Shown piece after piece: positions 54,936 to 64,000 of a stretch of DNA of 64,000 nt. The position numbers were made by a program, and so were the translations under genes. The notes beneath the pieces are model-generated. The model searched no databases. It saw only the letters and a program-made list of their open reading frames with translations, and was not told the origin of the DNA. Position 1 is the first letter of the stretch, and each line of letters opens with the position of its first letter. The DNA comes from Gulosibacter sediminis. GTDB taxonomy: Bacteria; Actinomycetota; Actinomycetes; Actinomycetales; Microbacteriaceae. The stretch spans positions 992,001 through 1,056,000 of the forward strand of contig NZ_CP097160.1 of assembly GCF_023370115.1 (NCBI RefSeq). The letters are read 5' to 3'.

Positions 54936-54988
54936 CACCAACGAGTGAGGGCCCCGGACAATTCGTCCGGGGCCCTCACTCGTTGGTG
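54936..54988. terminator. Bidirectional terminator between fumC and the DUF4245 gene
   Basis: A perfect 24-bp stem (54936-54959 with 54965-54988) with loop AATTC lies between two convergent stops. It is the strongest hairpin in the window. Confidence 0.92.
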
Positions 54989-55004
54989 CGCGAACTCGGT
55001 TCGG

Positions 55005-55661
55005 CTAGTTGGCCGGAATCTGATCGGCGATCGACGCCGCGACTTCCTGCACCGACTCGACCGAGCCCGAACCGAACACGATGTACGTCGCGTCGTCACG
55101 GGTTGCGACGAGCACGTAGCGGTTGTTGCCCGCATCCTCGCGCGAGAGTTCGGTGTAGTCGTACTCGTCCCACATCACGCCGCCGACCTCGGTGGTGCCG
55201 GTGGGGGTGCGGTTGCCAACCTTGTCATAGGTCCAGGTGTCGTTGGCATTGACGCCCTGACGAATGCCGACGAACTGCTGCGCGTTGTCGTCAACGACGT
55301 CGAGCAGGCCGATGTACCACTCGGTCACGTCGTCGTTGCCGGTGCGAATCTCGGTGCCATTCGATTGCCAGTTCTCGCTCAACTCGGGCACCACCAGGGG
55401 AACCTCGAACTGAGGCTGCGCCTCTTCGGCGGCGGCCGCGAAGTCGATGTCGGGGATTTCCTCGGCGTCGTTGCGCGGCACGATCAGCACCATGACGAAC
55501 ATGAGCACCACACTGACGCCGAGGGCCGCGATGAGATTCTGAATCGTCTTGCGCTGGCGATACTTGCGCGACGACTCCGCCTTGCGGGCGGCTGTCTCTT
55601 CGGGGGTTTCCGGTCGGCCGAGTTCGGCGACAACCGGGGGATCTTGGGGGCGCTCGGCCAA
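55005..55661 (-). CDS. DUF4245 domain-containing membrane protein
   Basis: A 218-aa protein of unknown function. A charged cytoplasmic N-terminus (about 45 residues, RKYRQRKT) precedes one membrane segment (IAALGVSVVLMFVMVLIVP). The extracytoplasmic domain holds the family marks VPELSENWQSNGTEIRTG, TEWYIGLLDVVDDNAQQFVG and WDEYDYTELSREDAGNNRYV. The TTG start is supported by AGGAG 6 nt upstream. It lies 3 bp after xseB in the same operon, as in many actinobacteria. Confidence 0.92.
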   Translation of the reverse strand: MAERPQDPPVVAELGRPETPEETAARKAESSRKYRQRKTIQNLIAALGVSVVLMFVMVLIVPRNDAEEIPDIDFAAAAEEAQPQFEVPLVVPELSENWQSNGTEIRTGNDDVTEWYIGLLDVVDDNAQQFVGIRQGVNANDTWTYDKVGNRTPTGTTEVGGVMWDEYDYTELSREDAGNNRYVLVATRDDATYIVFGSGSVESVQEVAASIADQIPAN

Positions 55662-55664
55662 GTG

Positions 55665-55916
55665 TTACTCCTGGGAGGATTCGGGGGTGTGCTGGTCGCG
55701 GGCCCGCTCGAGGCGCTCACGAGCGCCCTTGAGCCACTGTTCGCAGCGTGCAGCGAGCGCCTCCCCGCGCTCCCACAGTCGCAGCGACTCTTCGAGTGGT
55801 TGCGAGCCCTGCTCGAGCGACTGCACGACGAGGGCAAGCTCGTCGCGGGCCTGCTCGAAGCTGAGTTCGTCGACGGGGGTGGGCTCGGACGCCTGGGTTT
55901 CGGCCATGGTGCTCAT
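55665..55916 (-). CDS. xseB: Exodeoxyribonuclease VII small subunit
   Basis: Helical subunit that assembles with XseA to degrade single-stranded DNA. It has 83 aa and the family core [40 protein letters not shown] and a C-terminal coiled coil ERLERARDQ. The ATG overlaps the xseA stop (ATGA), so the subunits are translationally coupled. A second in-frame ATG three codons later is possible. Confidence 0.96.
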   Translation of the reverse strand: MSTMAETQASEPTPVDELSFEQARDELALVVQSLEQGSQPLEESLRLWERGEALAARCEQWLKGARERLERARDQHTPESSQE

Positions 55917-57124
55917 TCTACGGTTGCCTCGATTCTGCCGTCGGTGACACGGATATTGAGTTTCGCGCCCGGCTCGACGCCGGACGTGGTGGTGACGAGC
56001 CCGGGCTCGGCGCCGTCGACGCGTTCAACGATGGCGTAGCCGCGCTGCAGGGTACCGAGCGGTGAGAGCGCCGCGAGGCGGTGGCCGAGGCCGCTCACCT
56101 CGTCGGCGGCCCGGCGCAGGTGCCAGTCGATGAGCTCGCTGCCGCGCGTCGCCAGCCGACCGACCTCGTCGCCGCGCTGGTCGATGATCCAGCTCGGGTT
56201 CGCGAGGGCCGGGCGCGAGCGCAGGTCGTCGAAGCGCCGCCCCTCGACGCGCACGAGCTCGGTCACGTGGCGGCGGATGCGCGCCCGCAGCTGCGTGACG
56301 AGGTCGAGCTGCTCGGCGACGTCGGGGACGACTCGCTTCGCCGCATCGGTCGGGGTGGATGCGCGCAGGTCGGCGACCTCGTCGAGGATCGGCCGGTCGG
56401 CCTCGTGGCCAATCGCGCTCACGAGCGGCGTCGTGATGGCCGCCGCGGCGCGCACGAGCGTCTCGTCGCTGAAGGGCAGGAGGTGGAGGAAGTCGCCGCC
56501 GCCACGGGCGATGATGATGACGTCGACCTTGGGGTCGTCGTCGAGCCGCTGCATCGCCGCGAGCACCTCGGCGGCGGCGTTGTCGCCCTGCACGCGCGCG
56601 TACTCGGTGCGGAACTGTACGGCGGGCCAGCGCAGTTCGGAGTTGCGCCGAACATCCTTCTCGGCATCGGAGTCGCGGCCGGTGACGAGACCGATCTTGT
56701 TCGGGAGGAACGGCAGCGCGCGCTTGCGGCTCGCGTCGAAGAGTCCCTCGTCGGCGAGCTTGCGGCGCAGTCGCTCAAGCTGCTCGAGCAACGTGCCAAG
56801 GCCGACGTGGCGCATGTCATAGACCTGCAGCGAGAGTGAGCCGCCCTTGACCCACACGTCGGGCTTTGCGTTGATGATCACGCGGTCGCCCTTGCGGAAC
56901 TCTTCGGTGAGGCGTTCGCGCACCGACCGCCACATGACGATCGAGAGCGAGGCATCCTGCTCGAGATCGCGGATCTTGGCGTAGGCGTGGCCGCCGCGGA
57001 TGTCGTAGCTCGTCAGCTCGCCCTCGACCCAGGCAGAGCCAAGCCGGGAGACCCAATCGTGGATCGCCTGAGAGATGTACGACACCTGAAACGGCTGCTC
57101 GGGGGAGGACTGGTTCACCGCCAA
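55913..57124 (-). CDS. xseA: Exodeoxyribonuclease VII large subunit
   Basis: Catalytic subunit of ExoVII. The 403-aa protein has an N-terminal OB fold ([29 protein letters not shown]) and the catalytic core with [35 protein letters not shown] and [20 protein letters not shown] then [11 protein letters not shown] follow, and a long helical region ends the chain. The start is TTG at 57124 with AGGTGA about 6 nt upstream; GTG at 57118 is an alternative. Divergent from ispH with a 49-bp spacer. Confidence 0.95.
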   Translation of the reverse strand: MAVNQSSPEQPFQVSYISQAIHDWVSRLGSAWVEGELTSYDIRGGHAYAKIRDLEQDASLSIVMWRSVRERLTEEFRKGDRVIINAKPDVWVKGGSLSLQVYDMRHVGLGTLLEQLERLRRKLADEGLFDASRKRALPFLPNKIGLVTGRDSDAEKDVRRNSELRWPAVQFRTEYARVQGDNAAAEVLAAMQRLDDDPKVDVIIIARGGGDFLHLLPFSDETLVRAAAAITTPLVSAIGHEADRPILDEVADLRASTPTDAAKRVVPDVAEQLDLVTQLRARIRRHVTELVRVEGRRFDDLRSRPALANPSWIIDQRGDEVGRLATRGSELIDWHLRRAADEVSGLGHRLAALSPLGTLQRGYAIVERVDGAEPGLVTTTSGVEPGAKLNIRVTDGRIEATVE

Positions 57125-57158
57125 GCGAAATCACCTGCCTTACCTGCGCGAGTCAACC

Positions 57159-57164
57159 TAGAAT
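57159..57164 (+). promoter_or_regulatory. -10 element of ispH
   Basis: TAGAAT ends 9 nt before the ispH ATG, so the leader is at most a few bases. It is identical to the mfd -10 box. Confidence 0.55.
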
Positions 57165-57173
57165 GGTGACGAT

Positions 57174-58244
57174 ATGAGTGGCCGAGCTGTAAATCTTTCC
57201 ATGCCCCGCGTTCCGCGGCCGGCTGTCACCCTTGAGGATCGTCCGGTGGACGGTCACAAGCGGGTGCTGCTTGCCGCCCCTCGAGGATACTGCGCCGGCG
57301 TTGACCGGGCCGTGGTGGCTGTGGATAAAGCGCTCGAGCGCTACGGCTCCCCGGTCTATGTGCGAAAGCAGATCGTCCACAACAAGCACGTGGTATCGGA
57401 GCTCGAGCAGCGCGGCGCGATCTTTGTCGACGAGGTCGACGAGGTGCCCGAGGGCTCGCACCTCGTGTTCTCGGCACACGGCGTTTCGCCAATGGTGAAG
57501 GAGGCGGCCGCCGAGCGCGAGCTGCAGACCATCGACGCCACCTGCCCGCTCGTAACGAAGGTGCACCGTGAAGCCACGCGCTTCGCGAAGCAAGACCGCC
57601 AGATTCTGCTCATCGGCCACGTCGGCCACGAAGAGGTTGAGGGCACCGCGGGCCACGGCGGCGAGAACGTCACGATCGTGAACTCGCCTGACGAGGCCGA
57701 CACCGTCGTGGTGCCCGACCCCGACAATGTGGTCTGGCTCTCGCAGACGACGCTCTCGGTTGACGAGACGATGGAGACCGTGAACCGGCTTCGCGCCCGC
57801 TTCCCGAACCTGCAAAACCCGCCTTCGGACGACATCTGCTACGCCACACAGAACCGGCAGGTCGCGATCAAGAAGGTCGCGGCCGAGTCTGACCTCGTCA
57901 TCGTGGTCGGGTCGTCGAACTCGTCGAACTCGGTGCGCCTCGTTGAAGTTGCGCTGCAGCACGGCGCGAAGGCGTCATACCGCATCGACTACGCCGACGA
58001 GATTCAGCAGGAGTGGCTCGACGGCGTCGAGACGGTCGGCGTGACCTCCGGCGCATCCGTGCCCGAGGTGCTCGTGCAGGAGACCATCGACGCGCTCGCG
58101 ACCGCCGGCTATGGCGACGTCGCCGAGGTGCAGACGGCGGTTGAGGACCTCATGTTCTCGCTGCCGAAGGAGCTCCGCAAGGACCTCGAGCACGACGATC
58201 GCGGTCTCGGTGGCCACGGTGGTGGCGTGTCCTCGAAGTCATAA
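57174..58244 (+). CDS. ispH: 4-hydroxy-3-methylbut-2-enyl diphosphate reductase
   Basis: Last step of the MEP pathway, making IPP and DMAPP, which uppS then uses. The 356-aa iron-sulfur enzyme has the three cluster cysteines in [13 protein letters not shown] (about residue 42), [11 protein letters not shown] and [23 protein letters not shown] and [14 protein letters not shown] carry conserved His residues. An N-terminal extension of about 25 residues and a Gly/His-rich C-terminal tail are present. Start chosen from the nearby -10 box. A palindromic hairpin follows. Confidence 0.97.
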   Translation: MSGRAVNLSMPRVPRPAVTLEDRPVDGHKRVLLAAPRGYCAGVDRAVVAVDKALERYGSPVYVRKQIVHNKHVVSELEQRGAIFVDEVDEVPEGSHLVFSAHGVSPMVKEAAAERELQTIDATCPLVTKVHREATRFAKQDRQILLIGHVGHEEVEGTAGHGGENVTIVNSPDEADTVVVPDPDNVVWLSQTTLSVDETMETVNRLRARFPNLQNPPSDDICYATQNRQVAIKKVAAESDLVIVVGSSNSSNSVRLVEVALQHGAKASYRIDYADEIQQEWLDGVETVGVTSGASVPEVLVQETIDALATAGYGDVAEVQTAVEDLMFSLPKELRKDLEHDDRGLGGHGGGVSSKS

Positions 58245-58263
58245 CCAGAGCGTTGTAGGCAGA

Positions 58264-58299
58264 GCGGGGCTGGCGGATGCGCGCATCCGCCAGCCCCGC
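58264..58299. terminator. Terminator-like palindrome after ispH
   Basis: A perfect 18-bp palindrome (58264-58281 with 58282-58299, core GGCGGATGCGCGCATCCGCC) lies between convergent ispH and the DUF6264-type gene. A hairpin with a 4-nt loop forms on either strand. Confidence 0.85.
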
Positions 58300-58341
58300 A
58301 GCCAGGGTCGAGCGCGGCGTAGGTCGCCCGCTCGGCCCTAT

Positions 58342-58824
58342 TTATTGTGTCGGCGTGGGGCTCGACGCAGGCGCGCCATTCGCGAACCAGTCGATGATCT
58401 CGGGATGCGAGAACATCGCCGCCGTGACGACGGCGAGCGTGATCGCGACGGCGATGACGGCGCCGACGGCGGCGCACCACATCGCCCGTTTGCCGGCGTT
58501 CCACCGACGCACGGCCACGTAGAGCCAGACGGCGTAGTTCACGAGCTGCGCGATCACGCCGGTCGTGGCGACGACACCGAGGTCGGCTGGTCGCGTGTAG
58601 TCGCCGAGGTCGAGCTGGTGATACAGCAGCGCGACCTGCGTCACGAGCGATTGCTCGGTGACGCTCGACATGTGAATGATGGTGCCGAAGATGCCGAGCA
58701 CGAACAGGCCGATGCCCATGATGCGGTCACTGCGCAGCCGGAGGCGGCGCAGTTCTTCGGGTGAAAACTGGCCACCGGGCCCTGGCTGGTTGCCGCGGGG
58801 CCCGGTGGATGGGGGTTGGGTCAC
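58342..58824 (-). CDS. DUF6264-type membrane protein
   Basis: A 160-aa protein of the size and layout of DUF6264 proteins found in Microbacteriaceae; the family call is by resemblance. A Pro/Gly-rich N-terminus precedes about three or four hydrophobic segments: IMGIGLFVLGIFGTIIHMSS, LGVVATTGVIAQLVNYAVWL and MWCAAVGAVIAVAITLAVVT. The C-terminus is a Ser/Pro/Thr tail. GTG at 58824 starts 9 bp after the fba stop, so it probably rides on the fba transcript. No strong ribosome-binding site is visible. Confidence 0.8.
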   Translation of the reverse strand: MTQPPSTGPRGNQPGPGGQFSPEELRRLRLRSDRIMGIGLFVLGIFGTIIHMSSVTEQSLVTQVALLYHQLDLGDYTRPADLGVVATTGVIAQLVNYAVWLYVAVRRWNAGKRAMWCAAVGAVIAVAITLAVVTAAMFSHPEIIDWFANGAPASSPTPTQ

Positions 58825-58832
58825 GGGTGGCG

Positions 58833-59861
<1,029 letters not shown>

Positions 59862-60011
59862 AGCGACTCCTTCACTGTCGATCGACACCGAGCATCGACT
59901 CTCGCAGTGTATCGATGTGTGTTGGACGCAGCTTGCAGGTGAATGGTCATCTGCGCGTTGTGTCGCGCCGGTAGTCTGAAGTCAGATTTTCCACGACCGA
60001 AAGGGTTCAGC

Positions 60012-61010
60012 GTGTCCGAAGTCATTGAAGCGGAGCTCATTGAGCACCCCGACCGCAACCTCGCGATGGAGCTGGTTCGCGCCACCGAGGCCGCCGCGAT
60101 TCGCGCTGTGCCCTGGATCGGTCGCGGCAACAAGAACGGCGCCGACGGCGCAGCGGTCGATGCGATGCGCAAGTTCCTCGCGACGGTGGAGTTTCAGGGC
60201 GAGGTCGTGATTGGCGAGGGCGAGAAGGACGAGGCGCCCATGCTCTTCAACGGCGAGATCGTCGGGAACGGCAGCGGGCCGCTCTGTGACATCGCGGTCG
60301 ACCCGATCGACGGCACGAGCCTCACCGCGGCGGGCCGCCGCAACGCGATCAGCGTGATCGCGGTGGCCGACCGCGGCTCGATGTACAACCCCAAAGAGGT
60401 CTTCTACATGGAGAAGATCGTCACCGGCCCGGCCGGCAAGGGCATCATCGACCTCGAGCGGCCGATCGGCGAGAACATCACCGGCCTCGCGAAGGCGCTT
60501 GGCAAGCACGTTGAAGACATGACCATCGCCGTGCTCGACCGTCCCCGCCACGAAGAGCTCATCGCCGACATTCGCGCGACCGGCGCGGGCACCTCGCTGC
60601 TGCTCGACGGTGACGTCGCTGGCGGCATCAACGCCGCGCTCGAAGACGGCACGGTCGACATGTGCGTCGGCATCGGTGGCACCCCCGAGGGCATCATCAC
60701 CGCCTGCGCAATCAAGGCGCTAGACGGCGTCATGCAGGGTCGCCTCTACCCGCGCAACGACGAGGAGCGCAGCAAGGCCGTCAATGCCGGCCACGAGCTC
60801 GGCCGCGTGCTTTCGGCCGACGACCTCGTGCGCACCGACAACACCTTCTTCGTCTGCACCGGCGTGACCGACGGTGGCCTCGTGAAGGGCGTCAACCGCG
60901 AGCGTGACCGCATCACGACCGACTCGGTCGTGCTGCGCGCCCGCTCGGGCACGTTCCGCCGCGTCACCGCGGTGCACCGCGCATCGAAGTGGCTCGCCGA
61001 CGAGGCGTAA
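60012..61010 (+). CDS. glpX: Class II fructose-1,6-bisphosphatase
   Basis: Converts fructose 1,6-bisphosphate to fructose 6-phosphate for gluconeogenesis; in actinobacteria GlpX is the main FBPase. The 332-aa protein has the Li-sensitive phosphatase-type metal sites in VVIGEGEKDEAPML and DIAVDPIDGTSLTA, then DGDVAGGINAAL and GIGGTPEGIITACAIKALDG. GTG at 60012 follows GAAAGGG by about 7 nt; the frame extends 23 codons upstream without support. A hairpin overlaps the convergent rmuC end. Confidence 0.96.
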   Translation: MSEVIEAELIEHPDRNLAMELVRATEAAAIRAVPWIGRGNKNGADGAAVDAMRKFLATVEFQGEVVIGEGEKDEAPMLFNGEIVGNGSGPLCDIAVDPIDGTSLTAAGRRNAISVIAVADRGSMYNPKEVFYMEKIVTGPAGKGIIDLERPIGENITGLAKALGKHVEDMTIAVLDRPRHEELIADIRATGAGTSLLLDGDVAGGINAALEDGTVDMCVGIGGTPEGIITACAIKALDGVMQGRLYPRNDEERSKAVNAGHELGRVLSADDLVRTDNTFFVCTGVTDGGLVKGVNRERDRITTDSVVLRARSGTFRRVTAVHRASKWLADEA

Positions 61011-61027
61011 GTCACTCACGAACCCAG

Positions 61028-61066
61028 GTCGAGCCCGGGCACCGGTCAGCGGTGTTCGGGCTCGAC
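61028..61066. terminator. Convergent terminator of glpX and rmuC
   Basis: Arms GTCGAGCCCGGGCACC (61028-61043) and GGTGTTCGGGCTCGAC (61051-61066) pair over 16 bp with two wobble or mismatch positions. The right arm lies in the last codons of rmuC. Confidence 0.7.
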
Positions 61067-62191
61067 TTCTGCATCGGGCACGAGTTCGGGCGCAGTGACG
61101 GCGCGCGGCGTCTTCTCGACCGACTTTGGGGTCTCGATGGGCTTAGCCGCAGCATCGAACTCGGCGAGGCGCCGCGCGGTCGGCAACACGCGGCTCTCGT
61201 ACGAGCCGACGAACTGGTCGTAGGCCTCGACCGAGCCCCGGAGTTGACGACCGAGTTTCGCGAGGTGGCCGGATGCGGTGCCGATGCGGCGGTAGAGGTC
61301 GCTTGAGAGCGCCAACACCTGCTCGACCGACTCGCTCACGCGCTCCTGTTGCCAGGCGGCGGCGATTGATCGCAAGATGGCCCAGAGGGTGGTCGGCGAG
61401 GCGAGGGCGACGCCCTTCGCGAAGGCGTCGTCGAGCAGTGCCGGGTCGGCCGTGACCGCGGCCGAGAGCGCAGCCTCGCTCGGCAGATATGCGACGACGA
61501 AGTTGGGCGACCCCACGACAACGGCCTGGTAGTTGCGAGCACGCAAGGTGTCGACGTGACCGCGCACGGCCTGCGCATGCTCGCGCAGCAGGCGCGAGCG
61601 GAGTTTCGCGTCGGCCTCCGTGCCGGGCTGGGGCACGCGCATCCCCTCGAGGAAGCGTGTCATCGGCGCCTTCGCATCGATGACGAGCGCGTGCTCGCCA
61701 GGCAAATGCACGACGGCATCGGGGCGCAGCACACCGTCGTCGCCGTTCACCGAGACTTGGGTGTCGAAGTCAACGTGGGGGAGCATCCCCGCGCTCTCGA
61801 AGAGATTTCGCAATTGTGCCTCACCCCAGTTGCCGCGAGCGGTGCCGGAGCGCATTGCGGCGGTGAGCTGCTCGGTGGCCGCCCGCAGCTCGGCGTCGGA
61901 GCTCGCCTGCACGCGCAGCTGCTCGCTGAGGCGGCCGTGCAGCTCGAGGCGTTCTTGTTCGAGTTCGCGCACAGTTACGCGCAACCGAGAGAGTTCGCTG
62001 CGCATCGGCGCGAGCTCCTGCAGGATGCGCGCATCGCCCGAGCCGCGAAGCTCGGCCTGCGTCTGGGCCTGCCGCAGTTCGTCAACGCGCGCCTCGGCGG
62101 TCATGGCCCGCCCGCGCGTGACGAGCACGCCGATTACCGCGCCGAGGGCGACGCCGATGAGAATGCCGATGATGAGTCCCGCGATGTCCAT
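61046..62191 (-). CDS. rmuC: DNA recombination protein RmuC homolog
   Basis: RmuC family proteins limit inversions at repeats and have a nuclease-like fold. The 381-aa protein starts with one membrane segment (IAGLIIGILIGVALGAVIGV), then a long coiled coil to about residue 115. The conserved domain holds GNWGEAQLRNLFESAGML, RPDAVVHLPGEHALVIDAKA (PD-(D/E)xK-type core) and LASPTTLWAILRSIAAAWQQ. A short Glu/Pro tail ends it. It lies next to exonuclease-like and unknown genes on the same strand. Confidence 0.95.
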   Translation of the reverse strand: MDIAGLIIGILIGVALGAVIGVLVTRGRAMTAEARVDELRQAQTQAELRGSGDARILQELAPMRSELSRLRVTVRELEQERLELHGRLSEQLRVQASSDAELRAATEQLTAAMRSGTARGNWGEAQLRNLFESAGMLPHVDFDTQVSVNGDDGVLRPDAVVHLPGEHALVIDAKAPMTRFLEGMRVPQPGTEADAKLRSRLLREHAQAVRGHVDTLRARNYQAVVVGSPNFVVAYLPSEAALSAAVTADPALLDDAFAKGVALASPTTLWAILRSIAAAWQQERVSESVEQVLALSSDLYRRIGTASGHLAKLGRQLRGSVEAYDQFVGSYESRVLPTARRLAEFDAAAKPIETPKSVEKTPRAVTAPELVPDAEVEPEHR

Positions 62192-62233
62192 GCCTGCACC
62201 TTGCCACGAGCCTGCGACATGGTCCGCGAGCGA

Positions 62234-63607
62234 CTAGGAGTTGCGCCGGAACAGCCCGCGAATGCCGCCCGGACGCTGGCGCGGAGACGCCGTCACTGCG
62301 GGCACCGGGGCCGGGCCCGGCAGCGTCGCGGTCTCGAGCCAGCTCGCGAACGAGGCCCACTCGAGGACGAGCCCGTTGCCAGTGGGACGCCCGTAGGCGT
62401 CAGCGATCGCGAGCGCAGCCTGGAGCGGCTCTTCGTCGGCCGTGCGCTGCTTGGCGAGGGCCGCGCGAGCCTGCACACCCGGAAGCTCCGTGAGGATGCC
62501 GTGCTCGTGGAGCGCCTCGACGATCGCGTCAAAGCGTTCCGTCATCGGTGGCTGGGCCTTCACGAGGCGACGCCGACGGTCGGCGAGGGCACGTACTGCA
62601 AGGCTGGCCGCTGCGCTGTCGGACTTCGCGAGTTCGAGCAGCTTTGCGTCGGCGAACGATGCGTGCGCACGCTCGAGCGCATCGACATACTCTTCGAGCT
62701 CGCGGCCGTGCAACTCGTCGTAGCTTTCGGCGAGCTCGTTGAACTTCTCAGCCACTCGAGGCGAACGCGTGCCCGCGAGAACCTCGCAGGTCGCGGTCCA
62801 CGAAGCGGGCGGGTCGCCCGGGCGTGGGTTTGCCGTTGGCACGGCGTCGAGCGGCTCGGCTTCGCCCCAATATGAGAGCACGACGCGCTGTACGTCGTAG
62901 GAGTCGGGTGTGGCGCGGGCCGCGGCAACGAGCAGGTTGTCGGCGGCGCGCTCGGCGGTGTCGACGAGATCGGATGCGGCCATCGCCGCCTCAAGCTGTG
63001 TCAGGTCGTCCGTGGCGGTGGGCTCGGCCGGCTGTTCGGCATCCTCAGCAGCCTTGGTTGACTCGTCGTCGGCGTTGTCTTTGTCGTCGCCGTCGTCAGC
63101 CGCCACAGCTGCGCTCGCCGCGCTGTTGCGGCGCACGACCTCCTCGTGCGCACGCTCGAGCAGGAGGCGACGCAGCGGCAGGTAGACCTCTTCGGCGTCA
63201 TCGGGGTGGAGCATCCGGGCCGCTTGCGCCGCATCGGCGGGCAGGTCGGCAGCGGTGCCGTCCTCGCCCCATGCCCGCAGCGCGGCCAGGGACTTTGCGC
63301 CGAATGCGCGGCGCGTGCGAGCACCAGGCTCGGCGATGACGGTGCGCCAGGCGAACTGTTCGGGGAAGACCTCGGGCCACGTCTCGGCAATTTCGTCGAT
63401 GGCTCGATGGTCGTCGAAGGCGTCCGCGAGAATCAGCGCGATGCCCGCCTGTGCATCCTTGTCGTTGCGCTCTCGCAGCGAGTTCCACCGAGCCAGCGCC
63501 CTGCGGTAGGCCGTGTCGCCGCCATCGGCAATGATCGCGATTGCGATGCCCGTGGCGTCGATGTTTTCTGGTCGCTCGAGCAGCTGCTGCCAGCGGGGTG
63601 CGGTCAA
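62234..63607 (-). CDS. Hypothetical 457-aa helical repeat-like protein
   Basis: No family is recognised. The chain is soluble and mostly helical by composition (Ala, Glu, Leu and Arg rich). It has an acidic low-complexity insert at about residues 170-205 (AADDGDDKDNADDESTKAAE) and a Pro/Arg-rich end. Segments such as DTAYRRALARWNSLRERND and RALADRRRRLVKAQPPMTER suggest TPR- or HEAT-like packing; this is inference. The TTG start is supported by AAGGAG 6 nt upstream. It sits between rmuC and an exonuclease gene in one apparent operon. Confidence 0.78.
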   Translation of the reverse strand: MTAPRWQQLLERPENIDATGIAIAIIADGGDTAYRRALARWNSLRERNDKDAQAGIALILADAFDDHRAIDEIAETWPEVFPEQFAWRTVIAEPGARTRRAFGAKSLAALRAWGEDGTAADLPADAAQAARMLHPDDAEEVYLPLRRLLLERAHEEVVRRNSAASAAVAADDGDDKDNADDESTKAAEDAEQPAEPTATDDLTQLEAAMAASDLVDTAERAADNLLVAAARATPDSYDVQRVVLSYWGEAEPLDAVPTANPRPGDPPASWTATCEVLAGTRSPRVAEKFNELAESYDELHGRELEEYVDALERAHASFADAKLLELAKSDSAAASLAVRALADRRRRLVKAQPPMTERFDAIVEALHEHGILTELPGVQARAALAKQRTADEEPLQAALAIADAYGRPTGNGLVLEWASFASWLETATLPGPAPVPAVTASPRQRPGGIRGLFRRNS

Positions 63608-63626
63608 GGGATGCTCCTTGCGATGG

Positions 63627-64000
63627 TCAAAATGTTGCGTCGGCCACGAGCTGATCGTGGTTCGGTGCGTCCTCGGGTTCCAAGTCGCGGATCTGCACGC
63701 GCGATGAGCTCGCGAGCTCGTTCATGTCGGTGAACCCGCCGGTGCGCGCGACATCGACGACAATCGCCGCACATGCTTCGGCATCCGCGAGGGGGTCGTG
63801 GTGGTTCTCCAGGGTATAACCGGCGGCGGCCGCGGCGCGAGGCAGTTTGTACGAGGGGAGCTGGTAGCTCGTGCGGGCGAGCCGGAGCGAGCAGAAGTAG
63901 CGCATCCCGGGCACCGGGAGCTGGCTCGCGCGCGAGGCCGCGACGATGACGCCAATATCGAAACCTGCGTTGTGCGCGACGACGACGTCATCACCAATGA
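63627..64000 (-). CDS. DnaQ-like 3'-5' exonuclease domain protein, 5' partial
   Basis: C-terminal part of a DEDDh exonuclease (DNA polymerase III epsilon-like); the start lies beyond the window. Visible motifs are VVAHNAGFDIGVI (second conserved Asp, ExoII) and the ExoIII segment NHHDPLADAEACAAIVVDVA with catalytic His and Asp. A tail of about 40 residues follows the nuclease fold. It is a free-standing exonuclease or part of a longer protein. The gene ends 19 bp before the TTG of the 457-aa gene. Confidence 0.88.
   Translation of the reverse strand, partial: IGDDVVVAHNAGFDIGVIVAASRASQLPVPGMRYFCSLRLARTSYQLPSYKLPRAAAAAGYTLENHHDPLADAEACAAIVVDVARTGGFTDMNELASSSRVQIRDLEPEDAPNHDQLVADATF

Overview
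The window is high-GC DNA (roughly two-thirds G+C by eye), densely coding, with many GTG and TTG starts. The gene set is actinobacterial: mycothiol S-conjugate amidase, DUF501, DUF4245, DUF4307 and DUF6264 proteins, a PIN-PhoH ATPase, an FtsB-like divisome protein and class II fructose bisphosphatase. The combination points to the family Microbacteriaceae; the genus cannot be fixed from the sequence. Almost all genes are chromosomal housekeeping. The accessory material is one IS30-family insertion, a 10-kb flavin-monooxygenase/ABC-transporter operon, a small amino-acid ABC locus and a short low-GC gene.

Layout. 1-9 kb: end of prs, the methionine pair metF-metE, gnd with a coupled ankyrin gene (minus strand), a membrane protein, then rplY-pth-dtd. 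9-14.7 kb: a lytic transglycosylase lipoprotein and a complete carbohydrate ABC importer with a small membrane protein at its end. 14.7-21.6 kb: mfd, a repeat-rich spacer (four 16-bp tandem repeats plus a REP-like palindrome), mazG, a low-GC PH-domain gene and hisS. 21.6-23.0 kb: a complete IS30-family element. 23.0-33.1 kb (minus): three luciferase-like oxidoreductases or monooxygenases, a peptide-type ABC importer and a fourth luciferase-like protein. The operon shows decay: the solute-binding protein is frameshifted, the last gene has a premature stop, and the IS lies directly behind it. 33.4-37.4 kb: eno, an ftsB-like gene, a DUF501 gene, type II NADH dehydrogenase and a tRNA with a UAA anticodon but a short variable loop. 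37.5-41.2 kb: GNAT acetyltransferase and an amino-acid ABC importer. 41.3-64 kb: a TIM-barrel-like protein, LemA, an AI-2E-type permease, ilvA, greA, mca, an acyl-CoA ligase, a hemolysin III protein, uppS, phoH (frameshifted), a prepilin peptidase, fumC, DUF4245-xseB-xseA, ispH, a DUF6264 gene, fba, glpX, rmuC, an unknown 457-aa protein and the end of a DnaQ-like exonuclease.

How the parts fit. Central carbon metabolism is well represented (gnd, eno, fba, glpX, fumC). The flavin-monooxygenase/peptide-ABC operon and the GNAT/amino-acid-ABC locus resemble organosulfur or modified-cysteine scavenging loci of other bacteria. Their upstream regions share a CGTCATATT motif, so a common regulator is possible; this is inference. 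The metF promoter lies inside an 11-bp perfect inverted repeat that looks like an operator. Several promoters place a TANNNT -10 box 6-7 nt before the start codon, which implies leaderless mRNAs.

No CRISPR array, rRNA operon, phage or defence system is visible.
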